From contig JAEZTL010000017.1 in NCBI GenBank assembly GCA_023421395.1, forward strand, positions 76,925 to 140,924: a DNA stretch of 64,000 nt, written 5' to 3'. How positions within the stretch are numbered: the stretch's first letter is position 1; each line of letters opens with the position of its first letter. This document shows positions 1-8,517 of this stretch, piece by piece. This DNA comes from Bacillota bacterium (GTDB lineage: Bacteria; Bacillota; Clostridia; Christensenellales; Aristaeellaceae). Position numbers and translations under genes: made by a program. Under the pieces are notes generated by a model. It did not search any database. It saw only the letters and a program-made list of their open reading frames with translations, and was not told where the DNA came from.

Positions 1-691
1 AGGCCGCCGCGTTCAGGAGCGCGTGCGTGCTGGTGCTCTCCCAAACCGGCGCGGCGGTAAGCCCGTTTACCTTCAGGAGCGCATCCACCATCTCCCGCGC
101 CGCGCTGCCCGGCTCCCGCAGAAGGAGCGGCGCGGCGGCAATGTCGCCGATGCCGGCGGCATTTTTTTCGCAGAGCGGGTCGGCCTCGTGGCAGTAGACG
201 CCCAACTCGTCCGACAGAAAGGTCTTGAAAGCGAGCGCATCCGAATGAACCTCGCCCTCGATGAGCGCGAGGTCGAGTCCGTTGTCCAAAAGCCTGCGCT
301 CGATCACCTCGGAGCTGCTGACCTGCACGTACACCGAGAGTTCCGGAAACTGCCGCCGAAGCGCTAGAACCAGCCCCGGAAGCAGCTCCGTGCCGATGGT
401 AATGCTTGATCCGACGCGCATCTTCCCCGCCGTTTCCCAATTCCTGAGCGCATTTTCCATGTCCTCGAGGCCCGACACGATGCCCAGCGCCTCTCCAAAC
501 ATCCGCTCTCCGGCGGGGGTGATGCGGAGCCTGCGCCCGCCGCGCTCAAAGAGCTTCACACCGTAGTTTCGCTCCAGTTCCTTGAGGGCGATGCTGACCG
601 CCGGCTGGGAGAGGTAGAGTTTTTTTGCCGCCGCCGTAACACCGCCCTCGCCGCAGACGGCGAGGAAAATTCTCAAATGCTGCAGCGTCAT
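1..691 (-). CDS. LysR-family transcriptional regulator (3' end cut by window edge)
   Basis: The 230 visible codons begin with an N-terminal winged helix-turn-helix (residues about 1-60, with the typical LysR run TAAAKKLYLSQPAVSIALKE), followed by the start of the periplasmic-binding-like effector domain (RVGSSITIGTELLPGLV from about residue 93). The ATG at 691 is preceded by GGGAGG seven bases upstream. The last part of the effector domain lies outside the window. It is transcribed divergently from the chromate transporter pair 98 bp away, the usual arrangement of a LysR protein with its target. The inducer cannot be read from the sequence. The family call is secure, and the link to the transporter is inferred from position. 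Confidence 0.93.
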   Translation of the reverse strand, partial: MTLQHLRIFLAVCGEGGVTAAAKKLYLSQPAVSIALKELERNYGVKLFERGGRRLRITPAGERMFGEALGIVSGLEDMENALRNWETAGKMRVGSSITIGTELLPGLVLALRRQFPELSVYVQVSSSEVIERRLLDNGLDLALIEGEVHSDALAFKTFLSDELGVYCHEADPLCEKNAAGIGDIAAAPLLLREPGSAAREMVDALLKVNGLTAAPVWESTSTHALLNAAA

Positions 692-789
692 GGCGCCCTC
701 CCAATCATAAAAGATCATTATGGATCAAATAATATTATAGTATTTTACTTATTCGAAAGCAAGGCGTACAATATCTCCGGGGGGGTGAC
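692..789. promoter_or_regulatory. Divergent LysR/chrA intergenic region
   Basis: This AT-rich gap sits between the divergent genes. For the rightward gene, TTACTT (748-753) and TACAAT (about 770-775) form a plausible weak sigma-70 pair. A perfect 10-bp palindrome ATAATATTAT lies at 729-738, and GATC-flanked TTATG sequence lies just before it. LysR proteins bind AT-rich dyads in such gaps, so this is the likely operator region. The exact site is not established. Confidence 0.4.
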
Positions 790-1368
790 ATGTTGAAACC
801 CGAAAAATTCAAACAGCTCGGCACGCTTTTCACTTCGACGTTTTTCATCAGCGCATTTACCTTCGGCGGCGGATACGTCATCCTGCCGTTGATGCGAAAG
901 AAATTTGTCGATCAGCTCCATTGGATGGACGAAGACGAAATGCTCGACCTGATGTCCATCGCCCAGTCCTCGCCGGGCGCGATGGCGGTCAACATCGCGG
1001 TGCTGGTGGGCTATCGGCTGGCGGGCATTGCGGGCGTAATGGTTTCCATCGTCGGGACCATCCTGCCGCCGTTGATCATCCTCACCCTGATCTCGATGGG
1101 ATACGAGGCATTCAGCACCAACACCGCCATCGCGCTGATCCTCCGCGGCATGCGCGCGGGCGTCGCCGCGATCATTTTTGACGTGGTGATCACGCTGTTC
1201 ATGACGATCGGCAAGGACGGAAAAATCGTGCCGTTCCTCGTCGCGGCCGCGGCCTTCGCGCTGACCACGTGGCTGAATGTCAACGTGGCGCTCATCATCC
1301 TGGCCAGCGGCCTGGCCGGCGTGGCGGGCGAATTCTGGCGCCGCGGAAGGGAGGGGACGGGAAAGTGA
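790..1368 (+). CDS. chrA: Chromate transporter ChrA family, N-terminal half protein
   Basis: This 192-residue membrane protein is one half of a short-chain CHR pair. The N-terminal FGGGYVILPLM motif and the SSPGAMAVN stretch after the second helix are typical of ChrA domains. Several hydrophobic segments follow, at about residues 75-100, 112-135 and 145-180. Long ChrA proteins fuse two such domains of about 190 residues; here they are separate genes joined by a GTGA overlap, so they probably form a heterodimer. The family exports chromate in some bacteria, but many members in anaerobes have no tested substrate. A GGGGGTGAC ribosome binding site precedes the ATG. Confidence 0.9.
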   Translation: MLKPEKFKQLGTLFTSTFFISAFTFGGGYVILPLMRKKFVDQLHWMDEDEMLDLMSIAQSSPGAMAVNIAVLVGYRLAGIAGVMVSIVGTILPPLIILTLISMGYEAFSTNTAIALILRGMRAGVAAIIFDVVITLFMTIGKDGKIVPFLVAAAAFALTTWLNVNVALIILASGLAGVAGEFWRRGREGTGK

Positions 1369-1940
1369 TCTACCTGGAGCTGTTCTGGAGCTTTCTGCAG
1401 ATCGGGGCGTTCAGCTTTGGCGGCGGGTACGCGGCGCTCAAGCTGATCCAGCATCAGGCCGTCGAGGCGCACGCCTGGATGGGCATGGCGGAGTTCACCG
1501 ATCTGATTACCATTTCACAGATGACGCCCGGGCCCATCGCGGTCAATTCGGCCTCCTTCATCGGCATGCGGATGGCGGGGCTCGGCGGCGCGCTGGTTGC
1601 CACCTTCGGCTGCATCCTGCCCTCCTGCATCATCACGCTGACGCTGGCTTGGCTTTACTACAAGTACCGCAATCTGACGCTGGTGAGCAGCGCGCTGGCC
1701 GGGCTCCGGCCCGCGGTCGCGGCGCTGATCGCCGCCGCGGGGGTATCGATCCTGACGCTGGCGGTTTGGAACGGCTCAACGCCCGCGCTCGATCCGCATC
1801 GCGTTGACTGGATCGCCGTCGGGTTGTTCGCGTCCGCGTTCTTTGCGCTGCGCCGGTGGAAGCTCAACCCCATCCTGGTCATGTCGGCCGCGGGCGTAGC
1901 CGGCCTGGGCCTGTACAGCCTGTTGTCCGCCGGTCCGTGA
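1365..1940 (+). CDS. chrA: Chromate transporter ChrA family, second half protein
   Basis: This 191-residue membrane protein starts at the GTG at 1365, which overlaps the stop of the upstream half (GTGA), so the two are translationally coupled. It has its own FGGGYAALKLIQHQ motif near the N-terminus and ISQMTPGPIAVNSASFIG in the loop after the first helices, matching the second domain of long ChrA proteins. Further in-frame sequence extends upstream but lies inside the preceding gene and was not used. Substrate specificity is unknown. It is likely controlled by the divergent LysR gene. Confidence 0.9.
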   Translation: MIYLELFWSFLQIGAFSFGGGYAALKLIQHQAVEAHAWMGMAEFTDLITISQMTPGPIAVNSASFIGMRMAGLGGALVATFGCILPSCIITLTLAWLYYKYRNLTLVSSALAGLRPAVAALIAAAGVSILTLAVWNGSTPALDPHRVDWIAVGLFASAFFALRRWKLNPILVMSAAGVAGLGLYSLLSAGP

Positions 1941-2108
1941 CCGGCGCCCGCCTCCGCCCGGTCGGAGAAAATCGGAAAGTCCCGGGCGGACGCGCGGACG
2001 GCTATCGGAACCGCGCCGGAAAAAGCGGCGCGCTGCCAGGCCTGTCGCGCAGGGCGCTCGCCGCTTTCCCTCAAGCTGTCCGGGTCTCTATTCCCGGGAG
2101 ACACCCGG

Positions 2109-2321
2109 TCAACCCCTCAGGTATCTTGCCGCGTATTCCGCGTTGATCTCCGCGATTTCCTTTTCGCCATCGATGTAGGGCTGGTACATGGCGTAGGGAT
2201 CCCCTCCGCCCAGACCGCAGGAGGAACAGTTTTCGCACCCGCCTCCGCCACAGCTCAGCGCGTTGCGGATGATCTCCTCCCGCTCTTCTTTCGTGGTGTC
2301 CTTGATTAGGCTGCCGCGCAT
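2109..2321 (-). CDS. Small Cys-rich conserved protein of unknown function
   Basis: This 70-residue protein starts at the ATG at 2321, preceded by GGAGG eight bases upstream; an in-frame GTG at 2330 is less well placed. The N-terminal part (MRGSLIKDTTKEEREEII) is charged and probably helical. A Gly/Cys-rich centre, CGGGGCENCSSCGLGGG (residues about 23-40), has four cysteines that could bind a metal or carry a disulfide. The C-terminal part is acidic, with a YQPYIDGEKEIAEINAEYAARYL helix. I recognise this as a recurrent short protein in Clostridia, but I know of no assigned function. There is no signal peptide, so it is cytoplasmic. It stands alone between convergent and divergent neighbours. 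Confidence 0.72.
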   Translation of the reverse strand: MRGSLIKDTTKEEREEIIRNALSCGGGGCENCSSCGLGGGDPYAMYQPYIDGEKEIAEINAEYAARYLRG

Positions 2322-2603
2322 GCGGCCCACCTCCTCTCATCCGATTGCGCGGCGGCCGGTCCGGGGGCTTTCGTCCGTGCACCCGGAACCGCGCCGGTCC
2401 GCTCACTTTTTATTATACCTTTCTTTTACTCCGCCGAATCCGCCTTTTCGCGGGCCGGACCACCCGGCGCTTCTCCGGCCTGGCTTCCCCGGCATATAGC
2501 ATATATTCTGACTTTTTCCAAAGAAATTGACGCTATACAGCGCCGGGCGCATGCGCTATCCTGTAGGTGACTCGATGATGAAACGTACGGGAGGAAACTG
2601 CCG

Positions 2604-4127
2604 ATGACCAGAAAGCAGCGCATCGACATTCGGCACGCGGCGGCGATCAACTGCGCGGAGGCCGCGGAGCGGTTGGTTTCGGAGAGGGTTTCGCTTGATC
2701 CCCTGCGTCAGGCGTACCATGTGGAGCCGCCGGCCAACTGGATGAACGATCCTTGCGCCATGGTGTATTTCCGCGGCGAATATCATTTGATGTACCAGTA
2801 CGATCCCTACCACATCACCCCGCGGGGAATGGTCTTCGGCCATGTGAAAAGCCGCGACCTGGCGCATTGGGAGCGCCTGCCCGTCGCGATCGCGCCCAGC
2901 GAACCCCATGAGCTGTACCCCTACGACGCGCAGGGCATGAACTACGGCATCTTCACCGGCAGCGCCGCCGTCGACGGGGACCGCATGGTCGTATTGTATT
3001 GCGGCTCCAGCTACGACGACGCGGGCAATCTCAAGCAGACGATCTGTCTGGCCACCAGCGAGGACGGCGTTCACTTTGAGAAATACGAGGGAAACCCGGT
3101 CATCGCCCAGCCGCCCGAGGACAGCGATTATGACTTCCGCGACCCTAAGCTGTGGAAGCGGGGCGATCTGTGGTACGCGCTGATGGGCTCCTCCAAGGAC
3201 GGCCTGGGACAGGTGCTCCTCTATGAATCCGCCGACCTGATTCACTGGCGCTACGTCGGCGTCACCGCCAGAAGCGACGGGCGCTTCGGGACAATGTGGG
3301 AATGTCCGGATTTCTTCGAGCTGAACGGCAAACAGGTGCTCCTTTTTTCTCCCATCAATATGCCGGACACGGATACGTGCTACATGGTGGGCGCGATGGA
3401 CTACGGCACCGGCAAATTCACGATGGAAAACTGGGGCAAAGTAGACCTGGGCTGCGAATACTACGCGCCGCAGACGCTGGAAGACGGGCGGGGACGGCGC
3501 ATCGCCATCGGCTGGTGCGCCATGTGGCACCACAACGGGCGGACCCATTTCACCACCTACGGCCCGACGGTGGAGCGGGGCTGGTGCGGACACATGTCGA
3601 TTCCGCGCGTACTCTCCCTGGACGCGGACAACCGCCTGACGGCGGAACCCGCGCCGGAAACGGCGCTTCTCCGGAAGACGCCGGCCCACGTATACCGCTG
3701 CGTGCTGGAAGACGCGCGCCAGACCGTCCCGGCTGATTTCACCAAGGCCACGGAGCTGAGCCTGACCATCGATTTCATCAACGCGAAAGACGGCGCCGGG
3801 CGCGCGGGCATCGCGGTGCGGTGCGCCTCGGACGGCTCGCACGAAACGCGCGTTTACTACGACGCCGCCCTTCGCGCGCTCGTACTGGACCGGCGGCTGT
3901 CGGACGGCATCTGTAACGACGTGCAGGCGTACCCGTTGGAATGCCAAAACGGGCGCGTGACGGCCCGCCTCTTCGTCGATTCCACCAGCCTGGAACTGTT
4001 TTCGGACGAAGGCCGCATCGCATCCTCCAACAATATCTATCCGCGGCCGGAGGATACCGGGACCCGGCTCTTCTCGGAAGGGTGCCGCGCGACGATGTTT
4101 CTGGAGGGCTGGGCGCTGCGCGGGTGA
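2604..4127 (+). CDS. Glycoside hydrolase family 32 (sucrose/fructan hydrolase)
   Basis: This 507-residue enzyme has the family 32 signatures in order: WMNDP with the nucleophile Asp49, FRDP at 178-181 (transition-state stabiliser Asp180) and WECPDF with acid/base Glu233. Then comes a C-terminal beta-sandwich (about residues 370-507) ending in the usual SLELFSDEGRIASSNNIYP-like segment. There is no signal peptide, so it acts in the cytoplasm on imported sucrose, sucrose-6-phosphate or short fructo-oligosaccharides. The ATG at 2604 follows GGGAGGAAACTGCCG. The gene is convergent with a YesN/YesM-type pair and a MalEFG-type importer, a natural partner for fructan uptake. Exact substrate is not decidable from sequence. 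Confidence 0.93.
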   Translation: MTRKQRIDIRHAAAINCAEAAERLVSERVSLDPLRQAYHVEPPANWMNDPCAMVYFRGEYHLMYQYDPYHITPRGMVFGHVKSRDLAHWERLPVAIAPSEPHELYPYDAQGMNYGIFTGSAAVDGDRMVVLYCGSSYDDAGNLKQTICLATSEDGVHFEKYEGNPVIAQPPEDSDYDFRDPKLWKRGDLWYALMGSSKDGLGQVLLYESADLIHWRYVGVTARSDGRFGTMWECPDFFELNGKQVLLFSPINMPDTDTCYMVGAMDYGTGKFTMENWGKVDLGCEYYAPQTLEDGRGRRIAIGWCAMWHHNGRTHFTTYGPTVERGWCGHMSIPRVLSLDADNRLTAEPAPETALLRKTPAHVYRCVLEDARQTVPADFTKATELSLTIDFINAKDGAGRAGIAVRCASDGSHETRVYYDAALRALVLDRRLSDGICNDVQAYPLECQNGRVTARLFVDSTSLELFSDEGRIASSNNIYPRPEDTGTRLFSEGCRATMFLEGWALRG

Positions 4128-4312
4128 GCGCGCTGGGCCGTCCGGCGTGCTCGGGCAATACCGCACAAACGAGGCGGTGTGGTGGCGAGTGGATTTTTTG
4201 TCGGTTGCAATGGCAGATATCGAAGATTTACCGGCGGTGAATAAAGATCTCCGCATGCGGCAGATCGCGGAAAAGCAACCGTCAGCGCGCCGCCGAGTTG
4301 TGCGGCATCGCC

Positions 4313-5833
4313 TTAGGGGATGCGCCTGAACTGATCCGGCGTATAGCCGGTGCAAGCCTTAAACTTGTTGACAAAATAGCGGCAATTGATGAAGCCCACC
4401 TTGCCGCAGACATTTTTAACCTTCTCGCCCGCATGGAGCAGCTCTTTGGCCCGCTCCATGCGGACTTCGTTCAGGTATTTGGAATAGGAAATCCCCACCT
4501 GCTCCTTGAAAAGCACGCTGAAATAAGTCGGATGCATCTCGCACAGCGCCGACAGGCTGTCCAGCGTGACCGGCTCGGCGTAATGCGCGTCGATGTACTC
4601 CTTGGCGCGGAGCACATTCTTCCGCTCCGCCGTCGTCCGGCGCGCCTTCAGCCACTCGATCAGGCGCGCGTAGGCGGACAGCACCCATTCGCCGATTTCT
4701 TCGCCGCCCGAGAGCTGCGCGATTTCGACGTGCGGCAGGAACGCCTTTTCCGAGCTGAAGGTATGGCCCGTCTCGCCGCACACGGAAAGGCCCAGGTAGA
4801 TCAGCCTTAGGCAGGCGTGACAAAATAGATCCGGCGACAGGCGCTCGGCCTTGATCGCTTCGACTTCTGACCGCACCTGCGCGAGCGCCTCGTCCCACGC
4901 GCCGGTGCGCAGCGCAAAGCCCACCCGTCCGATGGAATTCTGCCGCCCGGAGTAGGCCTGGGAACCATTCTCCATCTTCTCGAACAGCACGAACGCCTCG
5001 TCAAAAAATTCGGCGTACCGAAGCGCGCAGCGCGCCTCTTCTACGGCCTTGTCCAGCGACAGAAGCGATGCGTGAATGCCGCTGACACCCGCATGGCAGA
5101 TCCAACCCTCGTCGGCGTCCCGCCTTAGAAGCGCCTCCAGCGCGTTGGCACCGCCAGCCTCTGTCTCCCGGGCGAAGGAAACCGCGATGAGCCGGGAATC
5201 CGGCGCGCGCAACACCGCCCCAAGGCCGCCACGATGGCGCGCCTCAAACTCCGCCCGGGCAAGGTCAATCGGCGTTTCTCCCTTCTGCGGCTCAATCACC
5301 GAGACGCGCAGGTTTTTGATGCCCAGCAGGTTGAGGCCCGTCCGCTGCTCGAGCGCGCGCAGCTCGGCCATCGAGACCGCCTCTCTCGAGATCAGGTCCT
5401 CCAGCGCCGCGCCAAGACACGCCGCGTCTTCCTGCCCGGCGAGGCTTCGCGTGTTCCGCGCCGAGAAGATCTCTCCAATGCGCCGGAGCACCTCCTCGAT
5501 CTTCTCCACCGTCACCGGTTTATCCAGGTAGTCGGCCAGGCCAAGCCTGAGCGCCATGCGGATGTAGGCAAAGTCGTTGTAGCCGCTGATGACCACAAAC
5601 AGCGTCTCCGGCAGGGATGCCTTGACGTCCTCGATCAGCTCGAAGCCGCCGATGCCCGGCATTCGGATATCGGTAAACACCACGTCCGGGCGCAGTTCGA
5701 GGATTCTTTCCCGCGCGGTCAGGCCGTCGTAGGCGGCGCCTGCGATCTCCATGCCGTATTTTCCCCAGTCGACCATTAGGCGAAGCCCCTCGATCTCCAG
5801 GTATTCATCGTCCACCAGAAAGACGCGAATCAT
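4313..5833 (-). CDS. AraC-type response regulator (YesN-like)
   Basis: This 506-residue protein has an N-terminal receiver domain with the acidic pair Asp8/Asp9, phospho-acceptor Asp55 in FTDIRMP and the conserved Lys in YLDKPV near residue 105. A long middle region of about 270 residues follows, and then a C-terminal double helix-turn-helix of the AraC/XylS type (residues about 400-506, ending YTPDQFRRI). This architecture is that of YesN-type regulators of sugar transporters. It lies 29 bp downstream of its probable partner kinase, and both are downstream of the MalEFG-type genes on the same strand. It probably activates that importer and perhaps the convergent GH32 gene. Confidence 0.95.
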   Translation of the reverse strand: MIRVFLVDDEYLEIEGLRLMVDWGKYGMEIAGAAYDGLTARERILELRPDVVFTDIRMPGIGGFELIEDVKASLPETLFVVISGYNDFAYIRMALRLGLADYLDKPVTVEKIEEVLRRIGEIFSARNTRSLAGQEDAACLGAALEDLISREAVSMAELRALEQRTGLNLLGIKNLRVSVIEPQKGETPIDLARAEFEARHRGGLGAVLRAPDSRLIAVSFARETEAGGANALEALLRRDADEGWICHAGVSGIHASLLSLDKAVEEARCALRYAEFFDEAFVLFEKMENGSQAYSGRQNSIGRVGFALRTGAWDEALAQVRSEVEAIKAERLSPDLFCHACLRLIYLGLSVCGETGHTFSSEKAFLPHVEIAQLSGGEEIGEWVLSAYARLIEWLKARRTTAERKNVLRAKEYIDAHYAEPVTLDSLSALCEMHPTYFSVLFKEQVGISYSKYLNEVRMERAKELLHAGEKVKNVCGKVGFINCRYFVNKFKACTGYTPDQFRRIP

Positions 5834-5862
5834 CGCGCATCCCTCCTTCGTCTCCGCGGGCG

Positions 5863-7599
5863 TTACGCGCCCTCGCGCGGCACGCGGATGGTCACCCGCG
5901 TCCCCTCGCCCAGTCCGCTCTCAAAGTGGCATCCATAGCCTTTGCCGTACTTGAGGCGGATGCGCTCCGATACGTTGCGTATGCCATACCCCGTCGAAAC
6001 GGCGTGCTCCGCGTCCATGCCCACGCCGTTGTCCTCGATGACAAACACCATGTCCCGCGCGTCCCGCCGTCCGGATATGCCCAGCCGCCAGTCCCCTCCG
6101 GTCTTGGGCTCCAATCCGTGGTAGATCGCGTTTTCCACCAGCGGCTGAAGGATCAGCTTCAAAATCTCCTCGCCGTGCAGCGATGGATCCACGTCCCACG
6201 CCACGTGGATCCGGTCGTTGTAGCGCATGTTCTGGATGCGCAGGTACCGTTCAATGTGCTGGATTTCCTGCGCGACGGTGATCATGTTGCGCCCTTTGTT
6301 GAGCGCCAGTTTGAAGATGTCGGAAAGCGTGACGGCCATCTCCGCGGCCTCGTCGGAGCGCCCGAACTTGCTCAGCCAATAAATGGAAGAGAGCGTGTTG
6401 TACAGAAAGTGCGGGTTGATCTGCGCCTGCAGCGCGTCGAGCTCCGCCTGCTTTTCCAGGAGCGACATCTGCACCAGTTCCTCGTTCAGGTTTTCGTTCC
6501 GCCTGACGAGCTCGACGAATTTCGTTCCGATCCGCCCGACCTCGTCGTCTCCGAACGCGCCGCCCGGTATACCCCCTTGCCCGGCTTCCTCAATCGCCCG
6601 GCCAAGCCGGGTCAGCGGGCGGGTGATCGTGCGCGCGGCGACGACGGACATGCCCGCGGACAGCGCGATCAGCATCAGGAGCGCGACGAGCGTTACGCCG
6701 AAGATGGCGGCGCTGCCCGAAAGAAAGGCCGCCCGCTCCACAATGTGCAGCACCGACCAGCCGGTCCGCTGGTTTTGCAGCGAGGTCACCAGGCAGTCGT
6801 CCACATCGCCGCCCGCCAGGTATTCGGCGATCGCGCCGCGCATTTTTTCTTCCGCGCCCGGCGAAATGTTCAGGTAATTTGCGCGGCTGCCGCGGCGATC
6901 GGCCATCAGGTAACAGGCCTCGTCCTCGTGAATGGCGGAGGGCAGCACGCTGTTGTAATAGCTCTTGTTGGCATTGATGATCAGGATGCCGTAGGGTTCC
7001 CCGCTGTCAAGATCCCGCAGCAGCTTCGTCATGGAAACGGAGTAGCTGGAGGAAGCGCCCTCCTGTACGTCGCCGGACAATACGTCGTAGAGAAAATAGC
7101 ATTCATAGCCGTCGGCCTGCATCGTCCGCTCGTACCATTCTTCGCCTTCAAACTGTCCCAGTTCCGCCGAAAGCGCGGAAATGCCGCCGGTACCGCGGTA
7201 CCGGCAGCGAAAGCCGTTCCAGTTGAATAGGCTCACCGACGCAATGTCTCCGCTGCCGATCAGGATTTGCTTGAGCTGTTCGGCGATGCGCTGGCTGGTC
7301 CGCGTGCTGGACGCGCCGTCGCCGCCGCCGGCGGTTTTCAGCGCGTCGCGAATCGGCTGATTGATCAGGACGCGCCGCGCGATCCGTTCGACGTACTGCG
7401 CCTTTGCGTCCACCATTGCGCTGGCGATCTGCAGGTTGCTGGCGATGATCTCGGACGATCGGCCGATTGTGGCCCTGGAGCTGACGAGATAGGAAACCGA
7501 AGCCAGCGCGATCAGCGGAACAATGCCGATCAGAAGCGAGGTGATCAGGAATTTATTGCGAATCCCGCCCCAGTCAAACAGCGATCTCAGCAAGCGCAC
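5863..7599 (-). CDS. Sensor histidine kinase (YesM-like)
   Basis: This 578-residue membrane kinase starts at a GTG at 7599 with AAAGGG upstream. A first membrane helix (about 15-37) is followed by an extracytoplasmic sensor region to about residue 297, a second helix (about 298-323) and a HAMP-like linker. The His_kinase domain carries QINPHFLYNTLSSIYW (His in HFLYN), and the C-terminal ATPase domain carries LQPLVENAIYHG and DNGVGMD. This is the YesM class, with a long periplasmic or extracellular sensor. It is paired with the response regulator 29 bp downstream. A promoter sits in the 84-bp gap upstream, so the pair can be expressed apart from the transporter. Confidence 0.95.
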   Translation of the reverse strand: MRLLRSLFDWGGIRNKFLITSLLIGIVPLIALASVSYLVSSRATIGRSSEIIASNLQIASAMVDAKAQYVERIARRVLINQPIRDALKTAGGGDGASSTRTSQRIAEQLKQILIGSGDIASVSLFNWNGFRCRYRGTGGISALSAELGQFEGEEWYERTMQADGYECYFLYDVLSGDVQEGASSSYSVSMTKLLRDLDSGEPYGILIINANKSYYNSVLPSAIHEDEACYLMADRRGSRANYLNISPGAEEKMRGAIAEYLAGGDVDDCLVTSLQNQRTGWSVLHIVERAAFLSGSAAIFGVTLVALLMLIALSAGMSVVAARTITRPLTRLGRAIEEAGQGGIPGGAFGDDEVGRIGTKFVELVRRNENLNEELVQMSLLEKQAELDALQAQINPHFLYNTLSSIYWLSKFGRSDEAAEMAVTLSDIFKLALNKGRNMITVAQEIQHIERYLRIQNMRYNDRIHVAWDVDPSLHGEEILKLILQPLVENAIYHGLEPKTGGDWRLGISGRRDARDMVFVIEDNGVGMDAEHAVSTGYGIRNVSERIRLKYGKGYGCHFESGLGEGTRVTIRVPREGA

Positions 7600-7630
7600 G
7601 GCAATGCCCTTTCATACGGTTCTTCCTGAA

Positions 7631-7659
7631 ATTATACCGTAATGACCGGCGCGCATCAA
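7631..7659 (-). promoter_or_regulatory. Sigma-70 type promoter for the kinase/regulator pair
   Basis: On the minus strand TTGATG and TATAAT are separated by exactly 17 bp, and the TATAAT is about 31 bp upstream of the kinase GTG start. A GC-rich dyad (GCGCCGG / CGCCGG) overlaps the -35 side and could serve as the end of the transporter transcript. Confidence 0.65.
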
Positions 7660-7683
7660 GCCGGCGCTCCCTGGAACCTTTTA

Positions 7684-8514
7684 TCAGCCCTTGACCGCGC
7701 CGCTTGACAGCCCTTCGATGATCTTCTTGTTCAGGATCAGGTAAAGCGCCAGCGTCGGGAACACGGATATGCAGATCGCCGCGAACGTCGGCCCCCATTC
7801 CCGCGCACCCTTGGCATCCAGGAAAGCCGCCAGGCCAACCTGAAGGAGCCGCTTGTTGTTGGACGAAACGAACGTCTGCGAGATCAGAAGGTCGTTCCAG
7901 ATTGATACGAACGCCAGCATGATCACCGTCACATACCCGTTGAGCGACATCGGCATGACGATGTGCCAGTAACTCCGGTAGATGTTGCAGCCGTCGATGA
8001 CGGAGGCCTCGAGCACCTCGTCCGGAATGTAGCGGTAAAACCCGGTCAGCAGGTATACCGACATGGAGATCGACGTCCCGAAGACGAGGATGAGCGCCCA
8101 CAGCGAATTGAGCAGGCCGGCCGACTGAAACAGAAGGAACTGCGGCAGCAACAGCACGAACGACGGGATGAACATGCCTACCTGGATGTAGGCCAGCGCG
8201 GCGCGGGACAGGCGCCATTTCATCTTGGTCAGCGCGAAGGCAGCGGTGGAGCTGAAGACCCAAATCAGCGCGATGGAGATCAGCGTCACAAACGCGGTGT
8301 TTTTGAAAAGCATCCCGATGTTGCCGTACTGGTAGGCCTGAATGTAGTTCTGGTAATAAATGCCCTGCGGCAGCGCGAACATGGACTGCGCGAACTCGGA
8401 ATTCATCTTGAACGACGAGAGCAGCATCCAGACAAAGGGGTACAGGTCGCTGACGATCAGGACGGCCATGAAAAACTTTAAAAGTCCCTGGATGAGCGCG
8501 CCTCTGCGTTCCAT
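7684..8514 (-). CDS. Carbohydrate ABC transporter permease, MalG type
   Basis: This 276-residue membrane protein has about six hydrophobic segments. The EAA-loop motif EASVIDGCNIYRSYWHIVMPMS, typical of sugar permeases, lies at about residues 170-190. The C-terminus ends GLSSGAVKG, as MalG-type proteins commonly do. It starts at the ATG at 8514, three bases after the stop of the partner permease, with AGGGGG upstream. It forms the transmembrane pore with the MalF-type protein. No ATPase is encoded here; such importers usually share a general MsmK/UgpC-type ATPase encoded elsewhere. Confidence 0.94.
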   Translation of the reverse strand: MERRGALIQGLLKFFMAVLIVSDLYPFVWMLLSSFKMNSEFAQSMFALPQGIYYQNYIQAYQYGNIGMLFKNTAFVTLISIALIWVFSSTAAFALTKMKWRLSRAALAYIQVGMFIPSFVLLLPQFLLFQSAGLLNSLWALILVFGTSISMSVYLLTGFYRYIPDEVLEASVIDGCNIYRSYWHIVMPMSLNGYVTVIMLAFVSIWNDLLISQTFVSSNNKRLLQVGLAAFLDAKGAREWGPTFAAICISVFPTLALYLILNKKIIEGLSSGAVKG

Positions 8515-8517
8515 CGC

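Noticed and set aside
1941..2108. Terminator after the chromate transporter pair
   Set aside because: ACCGG/CCGGT pairs around a GC-rich loop, but the stem is only five bases and there is no T-run, so it is not reported as a feature.
4128..4312. Terminator between GH32 and the convergent regulator
   Set aside because: A short ACCGC/GCGGT pairing with a nearby T-run was seen, but the hairpin is too weak and too far from the T-run.
2556..4355. 599-codon minus-strand frame opposite GH32
   Set aside because: It is an antisense shadow of a gene with full GH32 catalytic motifs; no ribosome binding site and no recognisable protein.
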